This document shows, one piece after another, positions 14,949 through 22,301 of a DNA stretch of 22,301 nucleotides. The position numbers were made by a program, and so were the translations under genes. Below the pieces are notes generated by a model that was not told the DNA's origin, ran no database searches, and saw only the letters and a list, made by a program, of their open reading frames with translations. This stretch comes from CAYJIX01 sp964370375 (GTDB lineage: Bacteria > Desulfobacterota > Desulfovibrionia > Desulfovibrionales > Desulfovibrionaceae). How positions within the stretch are numbered: the stretch's first letter is position 1; each line of letters starts with the position of its first letter. The stretch spans positions 1 to 22,301 of the forward strand of contig CAYJIX010000039.1 of the NCBI GenBank assembly GCA_964370375.1. Reading direction: 5' to 3'.

Positions 14949-15650
14949 TTAGCGGCGATCGCCCATAAGGCGCAGCAGCATCAAGAAAAGGTTAATAAAA
15001 TCAAGATACAAGGTCAGTGCGCCAAGGAGCGCGCCACGGCGAATGGCCGTTGAATCGTCCAAAGGTGCGCTTGCGCCCATGCTGCGGATTTTTTGGGTAT
15101 CATAGGCGGTAAGGCCTGTGAAAATAAGCACCCCAATGCCGCTGATAACCATTTCAAGCATGGAGTTTTGTAAAAAGATGTTCACGATCATGGCAATGAT
15201 CAAGCCAAAAAGGCCCATCATCAAAAAGCTGCCCATGGAGGTTAAGTCGCGTTTGGTAACCGTGCCATACACGCTCATAGCAAAAAACGTTCCGGCAGTG
15301 CTGATAAAGGCCGTGGTTACGGATGCTCCGGTATAGGAAAGCAGCACCGATGAAAGGAATACTCCCATCAAAGAGCTGTAAGCTATAAAAAGGGCTGTTG
15401 CTGTCATGGCAGATAAACGCGCGATCATGCCTTGAATGACCAAGGGCAGCGCAATAACAGCCAAAAACAGCAAAATCATAATAAAGGTATTGCCAAAGAT
15501 AAGTTGCGGTAACGTTTCAGATCCTGCCACAAACCAAGCGCAAGCAGCAGTGAGTAAAAGCCCTACCGTCATCCATTGATACACATGACGCATAAAAATG
15601 CTGGCGGAACTGGCGGTTGAAGTGACGGTACTGTCACGTAAGGTTTCCAT
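14949..15650 (-). CDS. Bax inhibitor-1/YccA family membrane protein
   Basis: 233 residues from ATG 15648-15650, preceded by GGAGG (15655-15659); an in-frame upstream ATG has no such support. Seven membrane segments are expected; the first starts at about residue 25 (HVYQWMTVGLLLTAACAWFV). YSSLMGVFLSSVLLSYTGAS and GTFFAMSVYGTVTKRDLTSM are typical, and the C-terminal half has FTGLTAYDTQKIR followed by LTLYLDFINLFLMLLRLMG. Members include YccA, which modulates FtsH, and YetJ-type calcium channels; the conserved Asp residues of AYDTQK and LYLDF match the di-aspartate pH sensor of the family. Monocistronic, with its own strong terminator. Confidence 0.93.
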   Translation of the reverse strand: METLRDSTVTSTASSASIFMRHVYQWMTVGLLLTAACAWFVAGSETLPQLIFGNTFIMILLFLAVIALPLVIQGMIARLSAMTATALFIAYSSLMGVFLSSVLLSYTGASVTTAFISTAGTFFAMSVYGTVTKRDLTSMGSFLMMGLFGLIIAMIVNIFLQNSMLEMVISGIGVLIFTGLTAYDTQKIRSMGASAPLDDSTAIRRGALLGALTLYLDFINLFLMLLRLMGDRR

Positions 15651-15934
15651 ATGACCTCCAAAAAAGGGTTGAAACGGTTGTTTATGCCGTTTTACATGAT
15701 GTTGCGGCACAGGCCGCAGAGTTTTTTTGTTTAGACTTGATCCTCTGTACAGAGTTCTGCATGGAGTTTCAAGGCAACAACTAAACTATAACCATATTCA
15801 AGAACTTTGACAAGGGAGTGAGTTTTTGGACAGGCAATGCGTTTTGAAGTGAGGTTAAGAAGGCTTTTTTGAAAGAGGATTGAAGCTGATGACTGCACGT
15901 TTTTGTAGTTTTTATGTGCAATTCTGTTTCTTAT

Positions 15935-16021
15935 CGCCTGCTTCCCCTCGGTATCACCCCCTACGCAACTACGCTTCGCGCAGTTAAACGCGTAGGGGAT
16001 AATCCCAAGAGGGCAGGCTAA
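15935..16021 (+). repeat. Palindromic repeat, copy A
   Basis: 87 nt. The outer arms are GCCTGC (15936-15941) and GCAGGC (16013-16018). A strong inner hairpin has CCCCTACGC (15958-15966) pairing with GCGTAGGGG (15990-15998) and a CGC-TTC-GCG tip. Its ends match copy B on the opposite strand: 20 of the first 22 bases (including CCTCGGTATCA) and 18 of the last 24 (ending GCAGGCTAA). The middles differ in sequence, but both remain foldable. Confidence 0.7.
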
Positions 16022-16300
16022 TATCGTTGTAACATGTAGAAAAAAGAAATAACTGTGCAATGAATGTAAAACACCAATAATGTAAAGAAATGCTCAAAAA
16101 AGTATACGTTAACAGTATTCAGGTGTTTAAACCACATTATGCATATTCTATATTCATGTTCTATTTTGTCGAGATTGCATAGCTGCCCAGAACTTGCGAT
16201 ACCCATGTTTTTTACAACATTCTATGCATTACAAAATTTTTGCGTGTAGGCGTATCCCTTCGCGCAGCTGTCTTTTGCGAACCTATGTGTGCCAAAGGCT

Positions 16301-16386
16301 TTAGCCTGCACCGTCGGGATCATTTTTTAAACATTTAGCGAAGCCACGCTACGCCGTGTAAAAATGATACCGAGGCAAAGCAGGCG
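16301..16386 (-). repeat. Palindromic repeat, copy B (inverted relative to copy A)
   Basis: 86 nt on the minus strand, with the same ends as copy A: CGCCTGCTT, CCTCGGTATCA, and GCAGGCTAA at the far end. The inner stem differs: ATCATTTTT pairs with AAAAATGAT, and the tip contains GGCTTCGC. It lies 35 nt downstream of the stop of the minus-strand electron-transfer gene, so it could also serve as a 3' transcript end. Confidence 0.7.
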
Positions 16387-16420
16387 TGCAAAAAAGCAAC
16401 AACAACCTGCCAGCAGTTAA

Positions 16421-18409
16421 TTAAAATTCCGGCGGCAATTGCAGCATTTCTTCATAGGTAAACACAGGCCCATCCACGCACATATAGTGGGCGCCAACTT
16501 TGCAATGTCCGCATTTGCCCACACCGCAGCGCATATTGGTTTCAAGCGCGGTATAAATGTCTTTGGGTTGCATGCCAAGGCGCATTAAATCCTTTGCCAC
16601 AGCTTTGATCCGCCGTGCCGAGGCACAGACAATGGCTGTGGTATTGTGCCAGTCAAGGCCAAGGTTTGGCAATAAATCATTGATATAGCCCACATGCGCT
16701 TCTACCTTGTCTGTGGGTTTGGCAAAAGCATAGACAACCTGTACGCCATCTATGGTGCTCCAAGCTTTAAGGTCTTCTTTGAGCACCAAATCGTCGTAGG
16801 TCAAGGCACTGCCAATGACCACAATTTTGCCAAATTCGTCTTTGTTTTCAATGGCACGGATAAGGGTTGCGCGGACAGGTGCCTGCCCAACGCCTGAACC
16901 CACAACAATAAGGTCGCGCCCTTTTATGGTTTCATACGGGAGCGGCACTCCAAAAGGCCCGCGAACACCAAGGAGATCGCCAACTTTTCTGGTAAAAAGG
17001 GACGTGGTAACCTTGCCCACTTTTTTAATATAAAAGCAAAATTCCTCACGCACCTTATCGCTGAACGAAACAGAAATAGCCACCTCGCCAACGCCAAAAT
17101 CTGTCAGCATATAAAATTGACCGCGCAAGGCAGGGCTGCCTTGGTGTACTTTTTCGGTAAAGCGTATGGTAAAACGACGAATTGACGAGGATTCATCATA
17201 AATATCAATAATTTCTGCAAGGTTGGGGGTGTAGAGCCCCGGATCAAAGTCTCTGTCCTCGCGCTCAAAAGGCACCTTGCATTTGCACGGTGTGTGTTCT
17301 GCCTCGTTTGGCTGATACGCTGCCATGACTTTTGTCGCAACATCAAGGATGTCAATGGCAGCAGGGCAGCAAACGCTACAGCGACCGCACCCTGTGCAGC
17401 CTTTCATGCCAAAGCGCTCCTCAATATATTTGAGTTTATCGTATATTCGATAACGCACGGCACCTGTGTGGGTTCGAGGATTGTGCCACTCGGCATTGCG
17501 AGTAAAACTATGTGCTTGGCACGAATCCCAATGACGAACGCGCGTGCCGCCAGTGCTGCTTGCGTTTATGCCGGCAGAGGGCGAAGGCCCACGCATGGTA
17601 TTTTCCTCATCTGTTGTAAAGCAGGTGCAGGTGGGGCAAACTCTGGTACAGCCTGTACAGGAAATGCAGCCATGGGCTACATTCTCCCATAACGGATGGT
17701 CAAAGGTGGCGGCAAGGGCCGTTTGCAACAGCTTGTGATCTGGCAAGGGTTTGCTATGCGCTTTGACCTCTTGCAGGAGGGCGGCTTTGCGCTCTTGGCC
17801 TTTTGCCTCATAATCGGTATGCAAAAGGTGCATAATAACAGCAAGCAGGTATTGTCCTTTTTCTGTGCTCTCTTCAAGCCAGTATCTGTCGCCATCAGGT
17901 GTGAGCAAAATATCATAGCCGGTTTGGGCAAAAGGCCCCGTTGTTTCCTCATTCAGCGTGCAAAAGCATTGGCTTCCAAACTGCAAACAATTGACTGCCG
18001 CCACAAAAAGGTGGTGACGGTGCATCGCGTAATTCAAATCCTTGTATTCGGACAGGAAAAAACGATCCATATAAGCCAAGCCATAGGTGTCACAAGGGCG
18101 AACGCCAAAAAGTAGAGTGTCTTCACTGTGCCTGTGAGGGGCTTGTTTTAGGCGTGGTTGTTGTGCAACAAGCACTTGTTCCTTTGGCTCTCCCTCTTTT
18201 TTCTCCCACGAAAAAAGGGCTTCGCGCTCTTTAAACACAAAGTCTTTGGGCGACATGGCTGTGTTTATGTAGGACGAGGGATCATATCCTTGTCCATCAT
18301 AAGGCAAAAAATGGACATTTGCATCCTTGCCTTGTGGGGTAAATAAGGCATATCTTTGTGACCAAATATGTAAAGCTTCTGGTAAGTCAGTCGTTTGTAT
18401 AAAAAACAT
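16421..18409 (-). CDS. Formate dehydrogenase partner: fused 4Fe-4S (HydB/AsrA-like) and FAD/NAD-binding (HydG/AsrB-like) electron-transfer protein
   Basis: 662 residues. The N-terminal part (1-360) resembles sulfhydrogenase beta/AsrA proteins: FGVRPCDTYGLAYMDRFF near 101-118, then 4Fe-4S motifs C248-x2-C251-x2-C254-x3-C258 and C338-x2-C341-x2-C344-x3-C348. The C-terminal part (380-662) is a ferredoxin-reductase-like gamma/AsrB unit: FAD-binding RRFTIRF with RGQFYML (410-435), NAD(P)-binding IVVGSGVGQAPVRATLI (501-517), and a terminal 2Fe-2S motif with C628, C633, C636 and C644. These are usually two polypeptides. ATG 18409 has an AAGAAGG SD. It is 85 nt downstream of fdhA, in the same direction. 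Inferred role: transfer of formate electrons to NAD(P)+ or ferredoxin, or the reverse for CO2 reduction, in the cytoplasm. The alternative of sulfite reduction seems unlikely, as no siroheme subunit is present. Confidence 0.85.
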   Translation of the reverse strand: MFFIQTTDLPEALHIWSQRYALFTPQGKDANVHFLPYDGQGYDPSSYINTAMSPKDFVFKEREALFSWEKKEGEPKEQVLVAQQPRLKQAPHRHSEDTLLFGVRPCDTYGLAYMDRFFLSEYKDLNYAMHRHHLFVAAVNCLQFGSQCFCTLNEETTGPFAQTGYDILLTPDGDRYWLEESTEKGQYLLAVIMHLLHTDYEAKGQERKAALLQEVKAHSKPLPDHKLLQTALAATFDHPLWENVAHGCISCTGCTRVCPTCTCFTTDEENTMRGPSPSAGINASSTGGTRVRHWDSCQAHSFTRNAEWHNPRTHTGAVRYRIYDKLKYIEERFGMKGCTGCGRCSVCCPAAIDILDVATKVMAAYQPNEAEHTPCKCKVPFEREDRDFDPGLYTPNLAEIIDIYDESSSIRRFTIRFTEKVHQGSPALRGQFYMLTDFGVGEVAISVSFSDKVREEFCFYIKKVGKVTTSLFTRKVGDLLGVRGPFGVPLPYETIKGRDLIVVGSGVGQAPVRATLIRAIENKDEFGKIVVIGSALTYDDLVLKEDLKAWSTIDGVQVVYAFAKPTDKVEAHVGYINDLLPNLGLDWHNTTAIVCASARRIKAVAKDLMRLGMQPKDIYTALETNMRCGVGKCGHCKVGAHYMCVDGPVFTYEEMLQLPPEF

Positions 18410-18494
18410 ACTACCTTCTTTGCAACGAATTTGTGATGGTTAATGGGTATACTTTTGCTTTTTTACGTTTTTAAAACAATAAAAAAAGCGGTCA

Positions 18495-20572
18495 TCAATC
18501 AACCACGTGCACACTGACTGCCGTCACTTTGAACGCAGGGATTTTTACTTGAGGGTCAAGGTATTCATGGCTGGTTAAGGTGTTGGCTGAACTTTCTAAA
18601 AAATGGAACGGTAAAAACACGTTGCCGGGCTTAATGGCATCGGTCACATGAGCCTTTGCAAAAACTTCACCGCGCCGCGACCGCACGCAGACATTCCAAT
18701 TGCTTTTAACCCCAATACGCGCGGCATCGTCCGGATGGATTTCTAAAAACGCGGTGGGGTATTCGCGCTCAAGGGCCCATGAACGCCTTGTCATGGTGCC
18801 TGTATGGTAATGGTGAGGCAGCCTGCCTGTGATCAAAATATAAGGGTAGGTTTCGTCGGCTTCCTCTGCTTTGGCCGTTGAGTCGTTGACCGTAAACCGT
18901 CCAAGGCCGCGTACAAAGGTGTTTTGATGTAAAATGGGCGTGCCAGGGTGTTCAGGCGTCGCTTGTTTTTTGTTCGTTGCGGGGGGTTGTGGGGCAGGGC
19001 AGGGCCAGCACAAGCCTTGTTCTTGCTCAAGGCGTGCATAGTTCATGCCTCCATAGGAGGGTATAACTGTGCGTAACTCTTCAAAAACAGCTTCGGCAGA
19101 GGCGTAATCGCCCTTTGCTCCCATGCGGTGGCATAAATCTGCCAAAATCTGCCAATCAGGACGTGTCCCCGTAAGAGGCGGCAAAACTTCACGGATCCGC
19201 TGCACGCGCCGTTCTGTGTTGGTAAAGGTGCCGTCCTTTTCAAGGTAACTTGCCGCAGGCAATACAACATGGGCATATTGAGCGGTTTGGGTCATAAAAA
19301 TGTCTTGCACCAGCAAAAAGTCAAGCTTTTGCAAGGCCGCGGCAACCGACGCCGAATCAGGGTCAGATAGAGCCGGGTTTTCGCCTATTATATACAGAGC
19401 TTTGATTTTGCCCTCGTGAATATCGTGCAAAATTTCTGTAAGCTTGCGCCCTTGTGTATTGGCAAACGGCCCCCATACAGGCTCAAACCGTTCCTTTGCA
19501 AGCTCTGTCCCTGCTTGCACGTAGCCCGGCAATACCTCAGGCAGCGCGCCCATATCGCAGGAACCTTGCACGTTGTTTTGCCCGCGCAACGGGATGAGGC
19601 CCGTATAGGGACGTCCTATCATGCCGCACAGCANNNNNNNNNNACAAGGTTAGCAAGGGCCGCACAGGTTTGTGTGCCGGTCACATGTTGGGTTACGCCC
19701 ATGCAATATAAAATCGTAGAATTTGGCCCCTGTGCATACATTCTGGCCACTTGGCGAATCGTGTCAGGATCAATACCCGTTAAAGGGGCGGCCCATTCAG
19801 GCGTGGTGCTTTTTATGGACGCGGCAAACGTTGCAAAATCTTCACAGCGCTCGGCAATAAAGGCTTTGTTTTCAAGGCCTTCTTCCAAGATAACATGCAT
19901 CATGGCATTGATAAGTGCAAGGTTGCTCCCGGGAGTTATGGGCAAATGTGCCGTGGCAAGGCGCGCCACAGGCGTTGTGCGCGGATCAACCACAATGATT
20001 TTGACCTTGCCAAGTTTATGGGCCGCGGCAATACGCGCATAGACCAAGGGATGCTGGCTTGACGTGTTGGAACCAATGATAAAAAGCACGTCGGAAGAGC
20101 GTATTTCTTCAATACTGTTGGTGGCAGCTCCTGAACCAAAGGCTGTAGCCAGACCTGCTACGGTGGGGCTGTGTCAAAGTCGTGCGCAATGGTCAATGTG
20201 CGCAGAACCCATGACCGCACGAGTGAATTTTGCCGCCAAGTAGTTTTCCTCGTTCGTGCAACGAGCAGAACTTAACAGTGCAAATTGTTCGGGCTTGGAC
20301 TTAAAGGCTTTGAGTGCGTCCACAGTTACCTGCATGGCCGTATCCCACGAGGCCTTATGCAACGTGCCGTCAGCGGCGCGCACAAGGGGAAATTGCAGCC
20401 TGTCGGGGTGACGTACAAATTCATGCCCTTGCCAGCCTTTGGCGCAGAGCATGCCACGGCTAACGGGATGGTCTTGCTTTGGACTTATGCCTACAATGCG
20501 ATTGTTTTCGGTGTGGGCATAAAAGTTACAGCCACAGCCGCAATAACCACAGGTGGTCAGTACAGAATTCAT
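18495..20572 (-). CDS. fdhA: Formate dehydrogenase catalytic subunit, selenocysteine (UGA) enzyme, interrupted by an assembly gap
   Basis: Molybdenum/tungsten bis-MGD enzyme oxidising formate to CO2 or the reverse. The N-terminus holds the 4Fe-4S motif C8-x2-C11-x3-C15-x27-C43. The frame reaches HIDHCARL, then UGA (20174-20176, residue 133), then HSPTVAGLATAFGSGAATNS. This is the known active-site context, with Sec followed by the conserved His. Beyond the gap come RGQNNVQGSCDMG, YLEKDGTFTNTERRVQ and a C-terminal cofactor-binding domain starting at YPYILITGRLPHHYHTGTMT. There is no Tat signal, so it is cytoplasmic and FdhH-like. The 10 N at 19634-19643 break the frame; a true gap of two bases restores it (NLV-x-LCGMIGRP) and gives 689 aa, close to E. 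coli FdhF (715). A loop-AGGUCU SECIS follows UGA. First gene of a two-gene operon with the electron-transfer fusion. Confidence 0.93.
19634..19643. other. Assembly gap (10 N) inside fdhA
   Basis: Ten N of conventional length. The flanking reading frames are joined only if the true missing length is 2, 5, 8 and so on; family alignment from memory (ANL-x-x-LxGxIG) favours two bases. The apparent frame break is an assembly artefact, not a pseudogene. Confidence 0.85.
20145..20161 (-). promoter_or_regulatory. Bacterial SECIS hairpin of fdhA
   Basis: On the minus strand, GTAGC-AGGTCTG-GCTAC begins 13 nt after the UGA codon. It has a 5-bp stem, and the apical loop carries AGGUCU, the same loop as the classic E. 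coli fdhF SECIS as I recall it. The loop G is at +19/+20. Recognised by SelB for selenocysteine insertion. Confidence 0.85.
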
Positions 20573-21060
20573 ATATGTTTTTCTCTCTTTTGCTCAAGGT
20601 TCGATGGCGCAGATAATAGCAGGCTGTTGCTATGGGTGCAAGACCTTGTGTGTATGGGAAAGAAGGGGGGCGACGATGGTAGAAATACGCGTGCTCTTCA
20701 TTTGCCCATCCGTATGTTCGAAGGCTGGGAAGTATCCCGACGTCTATGGTGCTTTTTTAAAAAAAACGAGTGCAAAAAAATGTCAGTTTGTGCTTTGGTC
20801 ACGTTCGATTTTTTAGGATTTGCTACAAAAAAAGCCTTTGGTTCAAGGAATTTTTACGGCGCAGCAAGGATTGCATTGCATAGGCAACGTACTTGGTGTT
20901 GCTTGTACAAAAAAGCGCAATCAATGTGTGGTCTTGATATACTATTGGTATGTTATACGATATATTGCAAGTGTAAGGCCACTGCAATAGACAAAATGAG
21001 AACTCCTTGACACTGTATTTTTCATGCTTAATGTAACATAAACACCACAAAGGAGGTTTC
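20573..21060. other. Intergenic region between divergent fdhA and msrBA
   Basis: 488 nt. It must hold the fdhA promoter (minus strand), but I find no convincing sigma-54 or sigma-70 match. The msrBA promoter candidate is at 21007-21034. A possible 46-codon plus-strand frame (ATG 20676, preceded by GGGGGG) and longer overlapping frames show no domain and are not called. Confidence 0.45.
21007..21034 (+). promoter_or_regulatory. Candidate sigma-70 promoter for msrBA
   Basis: A perfect TTGACA (21007-21012) is followed after 16 nt by TAATGT (21029-21034). The start codon is 27 nt further, behind a strong AGGAGG (21051-21056). Confidence 0.5.
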
Positions 21061-22005
21061 ATGAGAAAATATTCCATAGTGTTCATGCTTTGTTTTTGCT
21101 TTAGTCTGCTAACTCTACCATCTGTGGCGCAAGAAGGAGTACAAATCATGCCAAACATACCCATCACTCCCCTAACGCCTGAAGAAGAGCGCGTCATCAT
21201 CCATAAAGGCACGGAAGCGCCGTTTTCCGGAGCGTATGTACATACAAAGGAGCAGGGTTTGTATCTGTGCCGTCAGTGCAATGCACCCTTGTACCGTTCA
21301 AATGACAAGTTTGATTCTCATTGTGGCTGGCCAAGCTTTGACGATGCCGTAGCAGGTGCGGTTGTGCGCATCCCTGATGCGGATGGCGTGCGCACCGAAA
21401 TTGTATGCGCCAATTGTAACGGGCATTTGGGCCATGTGTTTGAAGGCGAAGGCTTTACGGCCAAAAACGTGCGTCATTGTGTCAATTCTATATCCATGCG
21501 CTTTGTGCCTGGCGTTACGGCCCCTGCCACGGCCTTTTTTGGCGGCGGCTGTTTTTGGGGTGTTGAGGATGGCTTTGCAAGCTTGCCCGGTGTCCTTGAC
21601 GTGGTATCAGGGTATATGGGGGGCAAGGTGCCCTTTCCCACCTATGATGATGTTTGCAGCGGTACCACGGGCCATGCTGAAGTTGTTCGGGTAGAATTTG
21701 ACCCTGCAAAGACCAACTTTGAAACCTTGGCAAAATTCTTTTTTGAAATCCACGACCCCACGCAAATAGATCGCCAAGGCCCGGACGTTGGCTCCCAATA
21801 CCGCAGTGTGATTTTTTACACAGACGATAACCAGCGCGACATTGCCCAAGACCTTGTGCAAATCCTTGAAGGAAAAGGCCTTGATGTGGCGACTGAAATT
21901 TCTCCTGCACCGCCCTTTTTTGCAGCAGAAGAATACCACCAAAACTTCACCGCGCGCACAGGACGAGGTGCTTGCCACTTTAAGGTGAAGCGTTTTGATT
22001 CGTAA
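21061..22005 (+). CDS. msrBA: Exported bifunctional methionine sulfoxide reductase MsrB-MsrA
   Basis: 314 residues. A signal peptide is present, MRKYSIVFMLCFCFSLLTLP then SVAQ, so the enzyme acts in the periplasm, repairing both R- and S-methionine sulfoxides. MsrB comes first (about 38-150): zinc cysteines CRQC (70, 73) and CANC (116, 119), SHCGWPSF, and catalytic C140 in RHCVNS. MsrA follows (about 155-305): FFGGGCFWGVED with catalytic C164, SGYMGG, SGTTGHAEVVRVEFD, FFEIHDPTQIDRQGPDVGSQYRS, and EYHQNF. A Cys near 305 (GACHF) can resolve. Both catalytic residues are Cys, not Sec. AGGAGG is four bases before ATG. The last codons, GAT TCG TAA, lie in a displaced tRNA-Thr 3' half, so the native C-terminus may have been altered by recombination. 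Confidence 0.94.
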   Translation: MRKYSIVFMLCFCFSLLTLPSVAQEGVQIMPNIPITPLTPEEERVIIHKGTEAPFSGAYVHTKEQGLYLCRQCNAPLYRSNDKFDSHCGWPSFDDAVAGAVVRIPDADGVRTEIVCANCNGHLGHVFEGEGFTAKNVRHCVNSISMRFVPGVTAPATAFFGGGCFWGVEDGFASLPGVLDVVSGYMGGKVPFPTYDDVCSGTTGHAEVVRVEFDPAKTNFETLAKFFFEIHDPTQIDRQGPDVGSQYRSVIFYTDDNQRDIAQDLVQILEGKGLDVATEISPAPPFFAAEEYHQNFTARTGRGACHFKVKRFDS

Positions 22006-22043
22006 TCAGTAAGCCTAGAGTTCAACTCTCCCAGTTGGCTCCA
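21996..22043 (+). pseudogene. Displaced 3' half of tRNA-Thr(CGU), probable integration attachment scar
   Basis: TGA-TTCGTAA-TCA is an anticodon stem-loop with anticodon CGU (22001-22003). It is followed by a variable region, the T-loop TTCAACT (22021-22027), T-stem 3' strand CTCCC, acceptor 3' strand AGTTGGC, discriminator T and CCA (22041-22043). No D-arm or 5' acceptor strand lies upstream, which is msrBA coding sequence. The 5' side of the T-stem (TAGAG) no longer pairs fully with CTCCC, so it is decayed. Tyrosine integrases are known to cross over in anticodon loops and leave such 3' halves at the far end of an island. Confidence 0.65.
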
Positions 22044-22053
22044 GAAATTTCAA

Positions 22054-22087
22054 GGGTTTACGGTTAAAAGCTGTAAGCCCTTTTTCC
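22054..22087 (+). terminator. Rho-independent terminator after msrBA / tRNA half
   Basis: GGGTTTAC (22054-22061) pairs with GTAAGCCC (22073-22080; one G-T pair) and is followed by TTTTTCC. It now serves msrBA, but its place 10 nt after the CCA end fits an original tRNA terminator. Confidence 0.75.
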
Positions 22088-22163
22088 TTGGAAAATTTTC
22101 CACCACTTTTTTAGCACTTTTTGAAACAGCCAGTTTAGGATTTTTAAAATACAAGTATTCTTC

Positions 22164-22301
22164 TTACTCGTTGTACCCAAGCTTATCAGGAAGGTTATTC
22201 CAAAGCTCACTTCTGGTTTTATTGCTTCTGAGTTTTTCTACTATGTTCACATCAGGACGAGGGTAAATGATGACACCGTCTTCTTCACCCAATTCTGTGC
22301 G
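22164..22301 (-). CDS. C-terminal fragment of an unrecognised protein
   Basis: The last 45 codons of a minus-strand gene that continues past the right edge, ending at TAA 22164-22166. The tail reads ELGEEDGVIIYPRPDVNIVE and ends SELWNNLPDKLGYNE. The frame is fully open to the edge and looks coding in composition (charged, no low-complexity). I do not recognise a family; it does not resemble a tyrosine recombinase C-terminus. It is separated from the tRNA half by about 120 nt of AT-rich sequence. Confidence 0.5.
   Translation of the reverse strand, partial: RTELGEEDGVIIYPRPDVNIVEKLRSNKTRSELWNNLPDKLGYNE

Larger units (their letters stand above)
15651..16420. other. Long non-coding stretch with two palindromic repeats
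   Basis: 770 nt between the Bax-inhibitor gene start and the end of the formate dehydrogenase operon. It contains repeat copies at 15935-16021 and 16301-16386 in inverted orientation. A minus-strand frame of 109 codons (15731-16060) runs through the first copy; it lacks an SD and a recognisable domain, so I do not call it, though its distal part could be a gene remnant. The 280 nt between the copies are AT-rich without a clear gene. Confidence 0.55.

Noticed and set aside
15731..16060. Minus-strand 109-codon open frame
   Set aside because: It runs through palindromic repeat copy A, no SD is seen and no family is recognised. A gene remnant in 15731-15930 cannot be excluded.
19619..19643. Frameshift or pseudogene in fdhA
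   Set aside because: The break coincides with the 10-N assembly gap, and both flanks keep family motifs in phase if two bases are missing.
20590..20760. Possible selC (tRNA-Sec) near fdhA
   Set aside because: Looked for a TCA anticodon arm with a long variable arm and a GGTTCGA-type T-loop; only isolated matches, no cloverleaf.
20553..20816. Plus-strand frames, including a 46-codon frame starting at about 20676 after GGGGGG
   Set aside because: Cysteine-rich but low-similarity look, partly overlapping fdhA; no supporting context.

Overview
The window reads like a draft assembly of a strict anaerobe of the Desulfovibrionaceae type (Desulfobacterota). This is inference, based on two in-frame UGA codons that look like selenocysteine, a Sec-type formate dehydrogenase paired with a sulfhydrogenase-like electron-transfer subunit, a NapH/NapG-like iron-sulfur protein next to a Tat-exported DUF362 protein, and moderate GC content. 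A 10-N assembly gap lies inside the formate dehydrogenase gene. No complete tRNA, rRNA, CRISPR array or transposase is visible.

Layout. 3-278 (+) is the C-terminus of an EttA-type ABC-F ATPase. 545-1144 (-) is a 2-Cys-family peroxiredoxin whose peroxidatic residue is encoded by UGA and is followed by a SECIS-like hairpin. 1531-2844 (+) is an NCS2/AzgA-type purine permease. 2925-3092 is a GC-rich structured stretch plus a terminator, running into an apparently antitoxin-less YafQ-type toxin gene (3070-3360, +). 3332-6115 (-) is an operon: DUF362 protein, NapH-NapG-like fusion, small unknown protein. 6283-6768 (-) is pgpA. 7153-9753 (+) is a large dynamin-like GTPase. 9769-14549 (-) is a BMP-type ABC importer operon (binding protein, double ATPase, two permeases). 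14949-15650 (-) is a Bax-inhibitor-1/YccA membrane protein. 15651-16420 is a non-coding stretch with two inverted copies of an about 86-nt palindromic repeat. 16421-20572 (-) encodes a flavin/iron-sulfur electron-transfer protein and the selenocysteine formate dehydrogenase. 21061-22005 (+) is an exported MsrB-MsrA fusion whose stop codon lies inside the anticodon loop of a displaced 3' half of tRNA-Thr(CGU), a likely integration scar. 22164-22301 (-) is the tail of an unrecognised gene.

How they fit together. The Sec peroxiredoxin and the exported Msr fusion are oxidative-damage defences suited to an anaerobe meeting oxygen. The formate dehydrogenase with its diaphorase-like partner would link formate to a nicotinamide or ferredoxin pool in the cytoplasm. 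The DUF362/NapHG module probably moves electrons between the quinone pool and the periplasm. The ABC importer and the NCS2 permease may both serve nucleoside or base salvage. The most notable points are the Sec peroxiredoxin with its compact SECIS, the half-tRNA scar fused to msrBA, the inverted palindromic repeat pair, and the NapH-NapG fusion with an internal twin-arginine segment.
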